Positions 33,818 through 45,706 of a stretch of DNA of 64,000 bases are shown one piece after another. Made by a program: the position numbers and the translations under genes. Each line of letters begins with the position of its first letter. The stretch's first letter is position 1. The DNA lies in NCBI RefSeq assembly GCF_000204055.1, contig NW_006768766.1:776706-840705 (forward strand). Direction: 5' to 3'. Under the pieces are notes generated by a model. That model saw only the letters and a program-made list of their open reading frames with translations, made no database searches and was not told where the DNA came from. The stretch is from Melampsora larici-populina 98AG31 (lineage: Eukaryota > Basidiomycota > Pucciniomycetes > Pucciniales > Melampsoraceae).

Positions 33818-34220
33818 ACAGAATGAGGAGTGGAAAAGTGATTGTCCAGTGGATAGGAGGATTGGCTATGATTTATGCACCCAATGGGCTTATTGAAATG
33901 ACATTTTGGAAATGATTGTGTGAGCCAGCGGCTGAAACTATGCAGCATTTGTGACATTTATTTGCAACTGATGGCACACATGAACATTACAAGCAGACTG
34001 GATGAACAAAGACAAATCTCATTTGAGTGTATATTGGCTTATGTTGTTGAAATATTTCTACAGAGAATGAGGAGTGGAAAAAGGAACACCCAGTGGATGC
34101 AACAGTTAGCTATGAATTGCACAACTGATGAGCTTACTGAAGTTACAGAGTGGAAGATATATACAGAGTGTATTGAAATGGAAGTTAGTATGTTATTAGA
34201 GGAAACATGAGCTAAATTTA
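33790..34220. repeat. Degenerate tandem duplication, period about 244 bp
   Basis: GAATGAGGAGTGGAAAA occurs at 33821 and 34065. The preceding (TATATyrGCTTATG) and following (CCAGTGGAT, then TAGCTATGA/TGGCTATGA) phrases match in the same order, with many substitutions. Confidence 0.65.
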
Positions 34221-35216
34221 AGATAAAGTTGAGATGAATAAGTCAGTACTGCTAGGAAACAAAAGCACTACAGGCATGGTGACTGGACAAGCAAGATTGT
34301 TAGTTAAGTGGTGTGTATATCCTTTATGGATAGCACTGGTCTTCAAATGATTATTTTAGATTAGGTAGCAGGTGAAAAGCAACCATGTGAGATTCAGCAC
34401 AAACCTTTGTGTTGAGCTTCTTTTGGCAATGAATTATACTGAAGCAGCAAGCTGGATATACATATGAGACAACGGGTTGGGTAAGACAGCAGAAAATGAG
34501 AAGAGAGGTAACACTTTTGCACAGGTAAACAGTAGCGTCATCGATTGCTTGAAGTTTGTATGTAATAACTGTTGTCCAAATCAGGTTGTGAAGATATAAA
34601 ACATAAAGGTGTGACCTTGTAAAAACCTAATTTCAAGTGTGATCTCAGAGCTTTATGTACTTGAATCTATGGCATAAACACTGAGTTTTTGCTTGAAGCT
34701 GGGGTTTCTATGAATATAGATTTATTTAATATCTCACACTATGAATAAATTATAAGTTACCATTGTCTATGTACCCTGTTTGGTATCATACCCATCTTAC
34801 TCACATAGGACAAAGGTACCCTAGATGCCTTTGTTGTTCCTTGACAAATTGCTCAATAAAACTGGTCATGTGACATAGGTTCCATATATCCTTCAGGAAC
34901 TTTGGGATCATAGCAAAAAGAAATGTGTTTAGCTGAAACACAATTTTGTACAAAAAAAGTCTCACTGCAAAATTCTTTAAATGAAGGCAAAAGGATCCCT
35001 TATGATAATGAGATATGTACTATTGAAGATTTTCACTTATACAAAGTCAGTACCTTAAGAGAAAAGATGATATAGTTTGATATAACCCCTCCTTCAATCA
35101 AGATAAAACCTCCCAAACTTTGATTGGTAAACCAAGGTTCAAAACAGACTACCAAAAAACAAAGAGGTTGAAATTTCAAAATAAACAAAAGCTCATCATT
35201 GAAGTATCCTATTCCA
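34221..35216. repeat. Diverged copy of the 36.75-37.65 kb block, plus spacer
   Basis: 34430-34740 shares an ordered series of phrases with 36760-37640: AACGGGTT(G/A)GGTAAGA, GATTGCTTGA(A/G)GTTTGTATGT, GTTGTCCAAA, then GGCATAAA followed by GAGTTTTTGCTTGAA and TTTATTTAAT. The later copy leads into the start of the gene at 37621, so the earlier copy is probably a decayed duplicate of that 5' region. The rest is AT-rich with no gene. Confidence 0.55.
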
Positions 35217-36486
35217 CTATTTCCTCCAAGTAGCAGCAACAAATAAAGGGGAGACTAAAGTAGCAACAGCCAAGACCTAAGAAAACCAAACACATCACAG
35301 TTAGGCAATTGATTTATAAACAACATCAATTGATATATAAAAGGTGACTAACTTGGACACTGTCTGAATCCATTTTAAACTTTCCCCAACTGATTGCTTC
35401 ATTGGGTCCAACACCAGAATCAGATCCATCTAATTCTTGACCCAGGTTAACATACAAAGCATATTCCACTCCATTCTTCTACGTACCTGTCCCCAAGAGA
35501 AAATTAATGATAAAACAAAATGAATCAGCAATGAGTGAGAGAAATTTAGAAAAGGTTAAACCCACTTACATGTGACGTAAGATTGCATCAGCAATTTGAT
35601 GTTTACAAACACCATCGCCTAAAATGATCGTACTGGCTATTTTAGGGGATCTACGGGATCCATCTTAATTAAACAAAACAAATCACCAAAATATAAAGAG
35701 TTGAATAATTGTCAATCAGATTGATCAATACTTTTCTTATAATTTAGGGCGGAATGAGGATCAAGATTTCAATTCCAAGTCTTTCAATCGTTTTAGAAGG
35801 AGTCAAATTGATCTTTTTGATTTCGCTTCTCTCCTTTGGTTTAGAATTGGCATAAACCAAGCTTCAAATTGACAATAGTTTTCATTGGGGACAAATAAAT
35901 TTTGTATACAAATTGAACCTGATCTATGTGGATTTGACCTCGAGTTTGAATCAAAAGATGATAGATAAGTTGGACCTACACATTTGACAATGTCATCTTG
36001 TATACCTCCTGCTGTGAGTACAATTAATGATATGTATGACAGTTCAGTTGAAAACTCCAGAATTTCTTGTAATCCTGATGACATTTAATTTGAGGTGAGA
36101 CCTAAGAAGAATTTCGTTTCTTCATCTTCAGTTGAATTTGGAGTTATGGTAGGCTTGTCATCTAATAAAATCCATTGACACTAAAAACAATATCGAATCG
36201 AAGATCGGTCAGATATCAAACCTTTTTTGATCTATTTGATTGTGACTTGAACGCTTTCCCAATACTTACCATTTTGTTAATGGTTTTGATTGATTGATAT
36301 AAAGTTGTAGAAATCCATTTTTTGACCAGATGACATTAATTGATTTAAATCCAATCTATGATTAGAATCTTGATCATTGATCAAAATCAATTTGGCTGCG
36401 ATAGGTATTACTATTGATTGAAGGAAGCTTCTTTCCTTAGCTTGATTGGATCTGTCCCGATTATCTTTGGTTTGAATCGATTTCAT
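35217..36486 (-). pseudogene. Deoxyhypusine synthase pseudogene, introns retained
   Basis: Minus-strand fragments match deoxyhypusine synthase (transfers an aminobutyl group from spermidine to a lysine of eIF5A) in order: TLYQSIKTINKM (before a GTAAGT donor, exon end 36270); exon from 36180 with FFLGLTSN, a TAA stop in place of a residue, then MSSGLQEI, VLTAGGIQDDIVKC, GPTYLSSF, NLFVPNENYCQFEAWFMPIL; LTPSKTIERLG in another frame; IILGDGVCKHQIADAILR; EYALYVNLGQELDGSDSG; EAISWGKFKMD, retaining the Lys that is catalytic in the family; and the last exon VLAVATLVSPLFVAATW (35275-35219). Frameshifts occur near 36330 (A-run), before 35810 and near 35490, and the ALTDGS-region exon is not recognisable. 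The retained introns show it arose by DNA duplication, not retroposition. Confidence 0.82.
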
Positions 36487-37620
36487 GATTCTTCAAGTGA
36501 TGATTTCAGCTTTAGTTGTCAAAATTAGTTAGTGAATTATAAAAGTTAAATGTTCATTTGATGGTATTATGAATTCATGATTATATGATCTTATATGATA
36601 GCTTCAGTTTCCAGATTGGTTTGCAGATTCTTATCAGAGTTGGAGATTTTCAAAATCGATTCTGAGTGAAACTGTATCATTTAATTATCCTTTTTCCTTG
36701 ATTGGCATTAGACTCATCAAAAAGTACAATCGAAATAAGAAGTCAACTTTTGAGGCTTGGCTTGCAACAATGGATTATACTGGAGCAGGATATACTGCTA
36801 AGAGAACGGGTTAGGTAAGATGGCACGAAAAGATAAGAGAGTATGAACTTGAGCCGAGGTAAATGGTAGTGTTGATGATTGCTTGAGGTTTGTATGTGAT
36901 AGATGTTGTCCAAAAACGGAATGAGAAGATATATACCAATATGGAACTAAATATTGTGAGCAGAGCATAAGGAATATGACCAACATATGGTATAGCAATT
37001 AGTGCTGGCAGGTGCAGTAACACTGCATGCATACTATATTTGGCTGGAAGTGGGAGAAAAGTACTTGCATTGAATGAAAGCTTGTTGAATTGGAGCATGA
37101 AGAGACTTTATTTGGTAAGCAGCTTTTGCAGCATGGTAGAGGTTGAAAATTAAATAGAGTGGCAGTGGAATACAAAAATGCCTGTGAAAGGCTTGAAAGC
37201 CGGATAACGGGGTAGCTGAATATGGCAAGAGGGCTTTGGAGCGGAGTATGCATGTCCGTATTTAGCATTTGATGTGGAGTAAGCAGGTCCGTAATTAGGA
37301 TCATGACACCGTGAAATTTGATAACAAGTTGAGCTTGTGCTGGATTTAGCAAAATACGGGAAGTCTTTCAAGAATTTAACTGTGCCAAGCGAAATCAATG
37401 AAAAAGAGGTGAAATGTTTTGGAATATAAAAGGAGGCCAACTTGGAGGCAAGAAATTATCAATCCACGCGCACCTCGCGAGCAAATCAAGGTTTCAAAAG
37501 ATTCCTGATGGCTGAAACTGAGGTGTGCCGTGGATAGATGTAAACTTGTAAATTCTCCTTTTCAAGCATTGGCAAAGCCTTAGGCATAAATGCCGAGTTT
37601 TTGCTTGAAAGGGGGGATTT
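36487..37620. other. Upstream region of the 37.6-kb gene; copy of the 34.4-kb block
   Basis: No supported gene. 36760-37640 is the longer copy of the block also seen at 34430-34740 (see there). Minus-strand frames at 36811-37440 overlap one another and have no recognised product. Confidence 0.45.
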
Positions 37621-40535
37621 ATGAATTTACATTTATTTAATCAGCCTGATTCAGCTTGTACAATAAGTGAAGCAGAGCAAGATATAGAAAGAGAAAATCC
37701 ACAATTTTCGAAAAATTCAACCATTCAACTTCCTCAAAAGAGAAGCTTGTCTCCAGAAACTCCTAGCGACTTGAGACATATCCGAGGAAAACTCAAGACT
37801 TCCTCTACTTTCTCAACTTATCAGGCAGAAGATGCGAATCCACTTCAGATTACTTCAAAAAGGACTCTCTCTCCTGGAACCTCTAGCGGGACGAGGAATG
37901 TTTGATCTTGATTACAAACTCCTGATACTGCAAATCACAAAGAGATTACAACGGATACTAAGCCCTTGCATGCTTCAAAGGCTCTACCTGTTTATTCAAG
38001 ACTTATCGCGGCGCTTGAAGAAGCAAGAAAGTCAGATTGCTTGACAGAACCGATGGAAGATGAACTCAAAAAGTTGACTTACAGATGTAAACAGACAGGA
38101 AACGGTACATTCATTTTCAAATCTCCTTGCTTTATCCTCTATATGTACTAACTTCTTTTGGAACCAGCTATCATACAAGGGAAAACTCTACCACCGGAAG
38201 ACAAGGTTATCATTGTACTGGATGACAGTGATGAAGATTTGCATGCAAAATACAAATTCCCACTTGAAACCTCCACAACACACGAAAACGGTTTCAAGAC
38301 AAACCAACCTTGCAGCCCTCTACCTGGAACGAGCCACGATGATCTTCACACCAAAAAGGATGACATTCAGCTCATCAATACTTGTATTGTTAACCCAAAC
38401 AGTATTGATTCACAGCCTTCTCATCTACAAAGTGATGTGGACAAGAGAGAGGATAGCAACATTGCACAATTGCCTGCTCCCCTCCACGTTCCTGAAGAAG
38501 CGGGAGGTGGTAAAGCTTCTGATTCTCACGATGATGAGCGTGAATCAATTACTAATGTAGCCCAATTCGGTCAGTCTGAAGATCCATCCAACAAACCACG
38601 GTCTGCTCCTAGCCCTAGTGAATCTGCTCGATCTCAAAACGGAATTACGAACCAGTCTGCTCCTAGCCTCAGTTGATCTGATCAATCTCAAAACGGAACC
38701 AGGAACCAGTCTGCTCCTAGCCTCAGTCAATCTGATCAATTTCAAAATGGAACCGAGAACCAGTCCACTACTAGCCTCATTCGATCTTCTCAATCTCAAA
38801 ATGCGATGGACTCTCAGTCTGCTTTGACCGTAGTTCAGTCTGAAGATGTTACTTGTGCCGTACATCAGACCCCAGCCTCTCCAACTGTTATCAACAAAAC
38901 CAATTCAGCCCAGGAAATGATAAATGAGGAGTCGGCTTCAACTCGTATCATTGATAAAACATCTGGGTCTGCAAATATAGGCGAACATCCCCAGACTATC
39001 CAGGATCCTATTAAACCAACAGGAAATACAAATAGTCCCAGGAATTTGAGGACAAGGAAACAAACAAATATAGCAGTTGTGATACCGAAGTATCCTGATT
39101 GTAATAAGAAGTCTCAGCCTTCGAAACCGTATGAATTGCAAAAGAAAGTACAAGATTTCAAAAAAAGCAGTCAGAAAGCGATTGAATTTGAAGCCAAAGG
39201 CAACAATTGTAAGCTTCAACAATTAATTTCACCACATATCCTGCTGACTGTTGTTGCCTACTTAGTCAAGTTTTTTTTAGGATCGGATCAAATGGAAAAG
39301 GAGTTGACTGAAATCTTGCTACCATATAGCGGCAATCAAACAAGTAGAACTGCAAAGCTTGCTGCGTGGAAAGCTTTGACTGCTTTATTAGAACGAAGGC
39401 AAGTGGGGGAACCATTGGATCAGGTCTTCTTGGACTCTTTTGATTGTGGGACAGACCATGTGGTGATCAGGACACAATTCAATGCTCAAAAATGGTTTGA
39501 AGCAATACAACATAACAGTAAGTCTCTTCATTAGGTTGGTTATAGGTCAGTATCAAATTAACCTTCTGATATTCGATCCATGTAGTGCCTAGACTTTTCA
39601 ACTCTCACCCTGGGGAGCCTGCATACTCAGATGGCTTCTTCAACACCTCCGTATTGATAAACAAAACATTGGCAGATAAAGTTCCTAAGAGTGTATTACC
39701 AGTTTGGCATCACACCTGGCGATCGATGCGGATGTCGGTTTGCCCTTCAGCAAAGAAAGTGACCGTTTTCCTGAAGATATTATTGGATTGTGTTCTCCTC
39801 ACTGGAAAAGCTTTCCTCAAACGGCCTCCTCGATCTGAAACAGAGAAGGCTATGACTGGGGTGGAAGCGGTCTGCCAGGCAATTCAATGGCTGAATTCAC
39901 AAAAGACTTCAAAAGTAAACAACAATAAAATCACACCACTTCTCGATGCAAACAACCTTGAGCTCTTAGTTGACGTTGGTCTGATTCAAGAGTGGCAGGA
40001 TGTCTTTCTCAAGGTGCTTGATTCTTATGTCGTCCAATACTTTGAAGCCAAGTACATTCTGAATGAAGACGCAAGATCTGAAGATAGAGAAATCGCAATC
40101 CGCTTCAAGAAAGAATAGAAGGGCGATAATGTCAAAACTCCAACACTCAGCTATCTTACAATGTTTGCCTGTTGTGGCATTCACGGTTTGATTTGCTGCT
40201 CAGGTGATGTAAATATAGCTCCAGCCGGACAAATGATGAGCTTCACAGTCCTTTCAGAGTGGCTATGTAAGCAGAGGCCTGAGTTTAAGGTGAAAGAGCC
40301 AATCTTCAAACGGAGCAACCAGTTGCTCATGCGGCTTATTGATGGTCCCTTTGATAAGGATGGCCGCTTCATCGAACCAGAGATCACATGGTATGATCTT
40401 GCCAAAAATCTTTGTTTTGACTACTTATCACATTGGTTTCTAGAGGCTGGAGATCTGGCAGAAGGTGGAAGTCTGGTTTTTCCCAAGTCCGGTGTTTTTT
40501 CTGGAAAGGATCAAGTCATCAAATTTAAGAACTAG
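37621..40535 (+). pseudogene. Large lineage-specific gene (928 codons), four in-frame stops
   Basis: Exons 37621-38104, 38168-39517 and 39586-40535 join in phase through GT-AG introns of 63 and 68 bp, with stops at 37903-37905 and 37909-37911 (TGA), 38674-38676 (TGA) and 40116-40118 (TAG). The N-terminal part is Ser/Pro-rich and ends with a helical LIAALEEARKSDCLTEPMEDELKKL. The middle is disordered with a 54-bp (18-residue) coding repeat. The C-terminal third looks folded: LISPHILLTVVAYLVKFFLG, RLFNSHPGEPAYSDGFFNTS, SVLPVWHHTWRSMRMSV, and after the TAG, SEWLCKQRPEFKVKEPIF through TWYDLAKNLCFDYLSHWFLEAGDL. The family is not recognised. Three of the four stops are TGA preceded by T. Confidence 0.65.
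38600..38800 (+). repeat. 54-bp coding tandem repeat, about 3.5 copies
   Basis: Unit of 54 bp encoding roughly NQSAPSLS-x-S-x-x-x-SQNG. AACCAGTCTGCTCCTAGCCT recurs at a 54-bp step. At the same codon the copies read GAA, TGA, CAA and CGA. The frame is kept by the 18-codon unit. Confidence 0.85.
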
Positions 40536-43500
40536 TTTAATCTTCCCTCTTTGTAATTGTTGCTCAGAAAGTTTTGTAATACACGGCTCTGAAATGCTTG
40601 ACTTTTTCAAAAAAAACTACTGTAGGTTTGTCAGATGATCCTTCCAAACTAAATAGGATGAAAATTGAAGCCCAGAGAAATTGTATACAGATAAACAGGT
40701 TCCAAAGATACTTCAATCTCCTGAGACAAGGGACGCAATCCTTGAATAATTAGTGAAATTTACAATCTTTCACAAAGAAGCTGCTGCTTTTTTTCTTGAG
40801 TTTTGAGTAAACATGGAGATACAACAGAACTCCTCTAGACTTGTGTTGATAAAGTGTTCTTTCAATTATAAGATTAGATGCGCAATCATATCCGGCAACA
40901 AATAATAGAATTTACCAAGTCCTTTTGTATAAATTGCTCAATCCAGTTCCTGGCCAGGAATAAGGCTCTTCCCCAAGCACCAGCCTCAACAGGCTCTCAA
41001 GGCTCAGACAAGAACCGCTTGGGGACGAGGAAGTAGGTATATCAATTTGAAATCAATAATAGGAAAGGCTCCATGTAGGAATGAACTTTAACGCCCTATC
41101 TTTGCCCTTACCAAGACTAAGCAAGAACTGTGATTCACTCCTAGTTCTACTAACATGGACTTCAAACAATTAATAATTCATTATGTTATCTTTCAAGATA
41201 GTCAGGTTTCACTGCTCTAACTAGTCAGTGTAGTGGTTATCCTTTGTCAATTTTCTTCTATATAATTCTAATACTGATCAACCTGATGAACCACTTTTAT
41301 GGCTATGGTTATGGCTTATACTTTCCAAGATGACAAACTATAACCACCATACGTATTGAAATTCTTTACCAATATATTTCCTCTCCAAGAATCATGTGAT
41401 CATCTCAAAGCTTTTCAAAGAATCAGACTACTTTTGAATGGATCAATGGTCCTACATGTGGATTTGATATCTCGAATTAGAGGTTGTCTTATTATTAACG
41501 AGTTGATTTATGAATCAAATCATGACCTGGTGATTTTTAGCTGGACACTCTCCGCAGCCACATCCACTTCCTCATAAAGTGGTTGAAACTTGAGAAGAAT
41601 TACTAGTAAATCTTTCAACTTTGATTTCTCCTTTTAGTTGTCTTATCCATCTTTCTGCACATTTACATGGATCTTTGATCTTTGATCTTTGTTTGATTTG
41701 TTTTTCTTGCTGTAAAAAAATATTCAATGTAGTTACATAGTATCGGAATGGAAAAAAAGATAGATAAGAATATGAAGGATATGGTTGTGGGGTTTAAGCA
41801 CTTGCTTACCAAACATTTGTACAAAGGTTAAGACCAGATCTGCTACTAATAAAACTGGCAACCTAAGAAAGTTGAAGGACCTAACCATAGCTGAAATCAA
41901 AAAACGAAAAAAGAAGCAGAAATTGTAAAAATCTGGATTATCTTGATATATCAATACAAGATGAATTCAAACAATAATCTCAAACAAGAAAATGAAAATG
42001 AATGAAGTCCATAAACTTACCATAAGAAGAAATACATACCATTTAAACAATTTTCAAGTTCTAATAGGATCAAAAGATTTATTGATCCATCTACTAGGAG
42101 TAGTTCTTTAACTCAAATTTGATGAATCATTTTGTTCTGAATCATCTATCCTAAAATCTGTTTAATTTATTTCATTTGAAGAACTGGAAGTTGAAATCAG
42201 TGTAGAATTGAAAAGACTAGAAAGAGCAGACTCAAATCTTACTAAAACCAAGAAAAAAAAGTGATTTAGGAAGGATCAATCTTTCCTGTACGTTGGACAA
42301 ACTCTATCTTGAACCAGTGAATTACCAAGGACTTTTGCCTAAATTCCTGAATCCAGTTGCTGGCCAGGAATAAGGCTTTCAGCCAAGCCCGAGTACCGAC
42401 CCGCGTTTGAGGCTTGGACGAGCGTGGCTGAGGTACAATCAAGGAGCTGTATCAGTTAGGGTAGGGTAGTCCAACCACTGCTCAAACTATTTATTTTCTA
42501 TTTCAGCTCCTGGATGATGAACAACCAGAAGGAGAAATTCAATGTAGATTGATAGAAATAAAAAACACAGTAATTTATCCATATTACTTGATGATTTGAA
42601 AGAACAATTTGAAGAGAGGAAGCTAGTGATGCTTCTTCTGTGCACGATCACTCGATCAATGGATCAGATGGAGTTCAGGATTTGGCTGTTGGGAAGTTGT
42701 TTGATTGATTATTTGGTTTCTCTGAATCATCTAATCTTTCAATAACAAGCACACTGGATTGTTAAGTTATCTCACTATTATACAACATATGTTTTGAAAT
42801 TTGAGTGGATCTGACAAAGCAAGGGAATTTTATCAGAATTCCCTTACATATCAGTGGCTGGCCAGGAAAAGAGATCCAATATCCGGGAAAGATGAAACTC
42901 TCCTTAACTTTGGGTTAGGTTTATGATTTGTAGGTTTCTAGGCTATCCACTAACCTTGTCCTCCAAAAAGTTTGGTTCTCAAAATCAAATTTTGGAACCC
43001 TGCTAGTCCCCAGTTTCAAATTCCAACTTTATTAGTCTACTTTAATTTTGCTCGAACTCCTCCCTTCCTCCTCCCCTAGAGAAAAGAGATTACATCTTCC
43101 TCCTTCAGTTTTTAATCAAACCAACTGGAAATCTAAGTACATTTACCCTCGTCTTTGTCTTTATCTTTGGGAAGAGCTTTTAATTCTTTTTGTTTTTATT
43201 CCAATATCCATCTCAGGAATTTTGCTCAAGAAATCGGATTTCTATATCAAAACTTCTACATATACTTGTCAAGAAGATCTTCACCTTCTCAGTATGTTTC
43301 ATGAAGACCTGAATTCTTCAACTAAGTGTACCGAAAGATCTTACAAGCATTTTTTTGAACTTCTTTCTTGATGTTCATCTTAGATATTTCCGTTCAGTTT
43401 TTCAATTTGAATTGTTCAAGACTTGAGGTTCTTCAGACTTGAGGCGCTTCAATTATCGTCAATCTTTCATTTGGTACGCAACAACTACCTACCATTTTTG

Positions 43501-43613
43501 ATCAAGCCTTAGATATTGATTTAATAACTTTTTTTCAACTGAACGTTTCAATAGATCACAGCATATTTTAGTTGAATTTGGACACCTCTTATTATCTGTA
43601 TACAATAACAAAG
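40536..43613. other. Intergenic DNA with a dispersed repeat family
   Basis: A related block occurs at about 40918-41036 and 42332-42440: both carry AATCCAGTT(C/G)CTGGCCAGG followed by AATAAGGCT, then a variable part with its own inverted arms (CTTCCCCAAGC / GCTTGGGGACGAG in the first; CAGCCA / TGGCTG in the second). A third partial match (GTGGCTGGCCAGGAA) is near 42852. Frames at 41356-41577 and 43048-43371 are not supported as genes; the latter is probably leader sequence of the downstream gene. Confidence 0.45.
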
Positions 43614-44974
43614 ATGTTACTTCAGAACTCTCCCAGAAATGAGCTCATATCTTCACTTGTAGAACGTCTTGGAGTTCCTAAGGATTCAACATTTATCTTT
43701 CGCACGAGTTCCATGGATCGGGCTGAAGGAGATTATTCAAAAGCTGAAATTACCAAAATCAACAAGGGTACTGTGGTTGTGGTTGATGAGAAGAATTTGT
43801 TGCTAGTTCTGGCTGTCCAATGTAACGAGTTCAAGGAAATGTCAACAAAGGAGAGAGAGAGATTTTCCATGGGAATCTCTACGCCCTTTTTACATGCTAA
43901 AGCTCGACTCACCAACAATCTTCATAAGTCAATTCAATTGTTCATTTTAGCGATGATTTGGTGGGGTTTGTTGGGATGCTGTGGTTGGCGAGCTGGTAGC
44001 GATCCGGGGAAGAAAATTGGTCAGAAGCATTCATTTCTCATTTAAAAGACTCCCAAAACTCACGTACAATAATATTACTTTTAACAGGACCTTACGCCCT
44101 TAAAGACTTTTTACCTCGAAAAGAAAAAGAAATCGAAGCTGATCGGAAGCGGATGGCTGATTTTAGCAAAGTTTGCGACTTTTGGGCAGATCAGTTCTCA
44201 TCTCTCTGCTTGGAGGCGTTCAATAACAATCTTAACCTAGCAACAGAAGCCAAGATACCCGGCTTCGATCACCGTGAATGGAAACAAACTTCCAATGGGA
44301 CAGTATTCGCTTCAAATCTAGTAGTCACGTGTGATGGATTTCAAAACGAAGCACACACTGATGATCATGACTACACACGGTATTTGTATGGAATGTTTTG
44401 TATAATCGATCGAGATACTGGGGTCCCCCATCAAGTGGAAGGGTCAGAAATAAGAAGCGAGGTTGGATCTGGGAAGTTTATCATCAAGCATTTTGGTATT
44501 GAAGTCGACTTTGCTGGATGTGATAGGGTTGTTGAGATGGTATGGGACACCCGAGTAAGTACCTTACCATTGTTCCTCAGCTCTTGATAACTGCTTGAAC
44601 GTGCGAATACACAGGTACTCCACCAAACAACACCGTCTCTATCTTATAACCCGAATGGTAAGAGGATCCATCCAAAAAGCTGTGAAATCACACGGTTTGG
44701 ATCCTCGTGTCAAATTTCTACGTCTCTGGTGACCAGGATTCGGGCAATCAAAAGTCTGGAAAATACTATGTCAAACGCTGAGTGGGAGGTCTATGTCAAT
44801 GAACAGGTAAAGTCTTACGAAGATCAGTTTGATACTAAATTCAAGAAGTTTGCTGCCGCCAAAGCTAAAAGAGAAAAGAGGATGAAGGCTTCAACTTCAA
44901 AAGGTGCTGAGAAAGATGTTCCACACAAAAGGACCGGAAAGGCAAAGAATAAAAGTTCTCGCAAGTCTGATTAA
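43614..44974 (+). CDS. TET/JBP-like 2-oxoglutarate-Fe(II) dioxygenase
   Basis: Exons 43614-44019, 44088-44554 and 44615-44974 give 410 aa, with phases agreeing and GT-AG introns of 68 and 60 bp. The core double-stranded beta-helix shows the iron ligands H-x-D in GFQNEAHTDDHDYTRYLYG (near residue 225), then DRDTGVPHQVEGSE, GKFIIKHFGIEVDF, VVEMVWDT, and in exon 3 the distal His in VLHQTTPSLS (near 294) followed by the Arg-containing TRFGSSCQIS. This order is that of the TET/JBP-like family expanded in basidiomycetes, which oxidises 5-methylcytosine or related bases where tested. The tail is Lys-rich (basic), plausibly nuclear. No disabling change is visible. Substrate is inferred from the family only. 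An upstream exon cannot be excluded. Confidence 0.8.
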
Positions 44975-45290
44975 AACTGTTTAATAATTTTTCATCTTGT
45001 TATAATTCCTCAAAGGAATTGATTCTCTTTTTCAAATCATTCAAAGAAGAACATCTGTAGAGTCTACTCTCTTTGATCAGTTGGGGGAAATTCTTATCAT
45101 GATAATTAAAAAGAGCATTGTTTTTCTCGCAAGTCTGATTAAAACTGTTTAATAATTTTTCATCTTGTTATAATTCCTCAAAGGAATTGATTCTCTTTTT
45201 CAAATCATTCAAAGAAGAGCATCTGTAGAGTCTACTCTCTTTGATCAGTTAGGGGAAATTCTTATCATGATAATTAACAAGACCATTGGT
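44956..45290. repeat. 168-bp tandem duplication across the stop codon of the 2OG gene
   Basis: TTCTCGCAAGTCTGATTAAA begins at 44956 and again at 45124; the following about 165 bp are nearly identical, with a few substitutions. The first copy contains the last codons and stop of the oxygenase gene, the second lies in its 3' flank. The near-identity suggests a recent event. Confidence 0.9.
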
Positions 45291-45706
45291 TTCCCTTGAC
45301 GAAATGAATTTCAACTGTTAGACTCTTACAGGTAAAGATCAAGTTTATCCTTTCCTACATAGGCCAAAACCTCAATCTTCCTGTAGTAAGACTAGTGCAA
45401 TCGATGAGATTCTTGATGTATTCTTACAGAGTTATTCTCTTTGAACCAAATTAAACTACTAGAAGTTTTCTCTGATATGGACCAAAATACACGCAACGTG
45501 ATTGTTTAAACCAAAATTTGGGATAGAGCGGGAAAATTAAAGGTGATTCAAAAAGCTCACTTTAAGTAAGGCTCTGGAACGGCGTGATGATATCGATGAT
45601 GTTATAGAAAGTAAGAGGACAGTTCAACACCTAGCGTCAGTTGAATAAAATTGGGGATAACTAATTAACATTCAAAATGTTTGATTAACACTCACCCTGT
45701 AGCTAA
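45291..45706. other. Intergenic spacer
   Basis: AT-rich sequence between convergent genes. Nothing further seen. Confidence 0.4.

Noticed and set aside
43048..43371. 107-codon frame before the TET-like gene
   Set aside because: No motif, and it lies in what is probably promoter or leader sequence.
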